Assembly: GCA_913046025.1 (NCBI GenBank)
Contig: CAJWRP010000177.1
Span: 1-5,770, forward strand
Direction of reading: 5' to 3'
DNA from: an uncultured Chloroflexota bacterium
Lineage (GTDB): Bacteria; Chloroflexota; Dehalococcoidia; SAR202; UBA11138
DNA length: 5,770 nt
The notes below the pieces were generated by a model. It saw nothing but the letters and a program-made list of their open reading frames with translations. It did not search any database and was not told the DNA's origin. This document shows, one piece after another, positions 5,131 through 5,770 of this stretch. The position numbers and the translations under genes are program-made. Numbering within the stretch: the first letter of the stretch is position 1; every line of letters begins with the position of its first letter.

Positions 5131-5770
5131 ATGGCCAGCGAGGAACATAACGCGGCCCTCTTAGTGGAGGATGTTAGCGTTAGACTAGGTGATACTCTGG
5201 TTCTGAGCGATATCACATTTAAGGCGAGGCCGCAATCGCTGTTGGGAGTAGTTGGTCCCAATGGGGGCGGGAAGAGCACGTTATTTAATGCCATTGCCGG
5301 TATCTTGAAACTGAACACCGGCAGTGTACTGGTATACGGCCAGCCTCCGGAAAAAGCCAGAGGTAAAATCGCCTACGTTCCTCAGAGGGAGGACGTCAAC
5401 TGGCGATTTCCCGTAACCGCAAAGGATGTAGTGGCTTTAGGGCGTAGTCGCAGGATAGGGTGGCTGCGCCGCGCCAGCAAGGCTGACGCAAAGATCGTTC
5501 AGGCATCCCTGGAGCGCGTTGGCATGTGGGAAGAACGTGAGTCCTTAATCAACGAACTTTCGGGAGGCCAGCGTCAGAGAGTCTTTGTGGCTCGTGCCCT
5601 CGCGCAAGAGGCTGAGATATTGCTGTTGGACGAGGCGTTTAGCGGTGTGGACGTTGCGTCTCAGGAAGGGCTAGTTACGGTTTTGCGTGCCCTTCGAGAC
5701 GATGGTAAGACGATACTCATGGCCACCCACGACCTCTTTCGCGCCCGTGAAGATGCCAGCCGCATAGGAA
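5131..5770 (+). CDS. Metal ABC transporter ATP-binding protein (Mn/Zn/Fe type), 3'-truncated by the window edge
   Basis: This is the cytoplasmic ATPase that powers the importer. The frame is open from ATG 5131 to the window end, giving 213 complete codons; family members are about 240-260 residues, so only the C-terminal end is missing. Visible parts in order: Walker A GPNGGGKST, Q-loop YVPQRED, then VNWRFPVTAKDVVALGR and GWLRR, which are typical of the manganese/zinc/iron uptake ATPases (SitB/TroB/MntB-like). After these come the signature LSGGQRQR, Walker B ILLLDEAFSGVD with its catalytic Glu, and the H-loop ATHD. The Pro usual after the catalytic Glu is Ala here. The start lies 3 nt after the lipoprotein stop. 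GGAGG (5112-5116) is 14 nt upstream, long for a Shine-Dalgarno, so translational coupling is likely. A membrane permease gene is expected next. Confidence 0.95.
   Translation, partial: MASEEHNAALLVEDVSVRLGDTLVLSDITFKARPQSLLGVVGPNGGGKSTLFNAIAGILKLNTGSVLVYGQPPEKARGKIAYVPQREDVNWRFPVTAKDVVALGRSRRIGWLRRASKADAKIVQASLERVGMWEERESLINELSGGQRQRVFVARALAQEAEILLLDEAFSGVDVASQEGLVTVLRALRDDGKTILMATHDLFRAREDASRIG

Noticed and set aside
4821..5318. Minus-strand open frames opposite the lipoprotein and ATPase genes
   Set aside because: They are complements of clearly coding, motif-rich genes and show no protein motifs themselves.

Overview
The window holds seven protein genes, all on the + strand. In order they are a 5'-truncated bifunctional-type (p)ppGpp synthetase/hydrolase (rel), ribosomal protein S20 (rpsT), a 773-bp non-coding stretch, ribosomal protein S16 (rpsP), a KH-domain RNA-binding protein (khpA), the ribosome maturation factor rimM, a metal-binding lipoprotein of an ABC importer, and the 3'-truncated ATPase of that importer. 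The rpsP-khpA-rimM block is a conserved bacterial ribosome-biogenesis cluster. Here the usual neighbours ffh (upstream) and trmD-rplS (downstream) are absent. GC content is moderate, non-ATG starts are common (TTG for rpsT and rimM, GTG for the lipoprotein), and RimM carries a WGVxG variant of the usual HGLRG motif. Together these suggest a free-living bacterium of the Chloroflexota (Dehalococcoidia/SAR202-like) type. That placement rests on motif impressions only and is low to moderate confidence.

Layout: 1-1895 rel (its N-terminal HDxxED part lies outside the window); 28 nt later rpsT (1924-2181, TTG start set by a strong GGAGGT); 2182-2954 intergenic. The intergenic stretch contains a branched, plus-strand-type RNA fold (about 2220-2365), an otherwise featureless part, a GC-rich hairpin-rich block (about 2690-2840) and a near-consensus sigma70 promoter (2816-2845) that should drive rpsP-khpA-rimM (2955-4018). 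The promoter spacer is a G-tract repeat that could form a two-tier G-quadruplex. The 182-nt gap 4019-4200 holds a hairpin with a Fur-like AT motif in it and a clear rho-independent terminator. It separates the ribosome cluster from the metal-uptake operon (4201 to beyond 5770).

Functionally, rel and rpsT probably share a transcript, linking stringent-response control to a small-subunit protein. S16, KhpA and RimM all act in 30S biogenesis or RNA binding. The last two genes form a Mn/Zn-type (cluster 9) ABC importer whose membrane permease should follow just outside the window. No mobile element, CRISPR array, tRNA or rRNA was seen. The least explained part is the 2182-2954 intergenic region.
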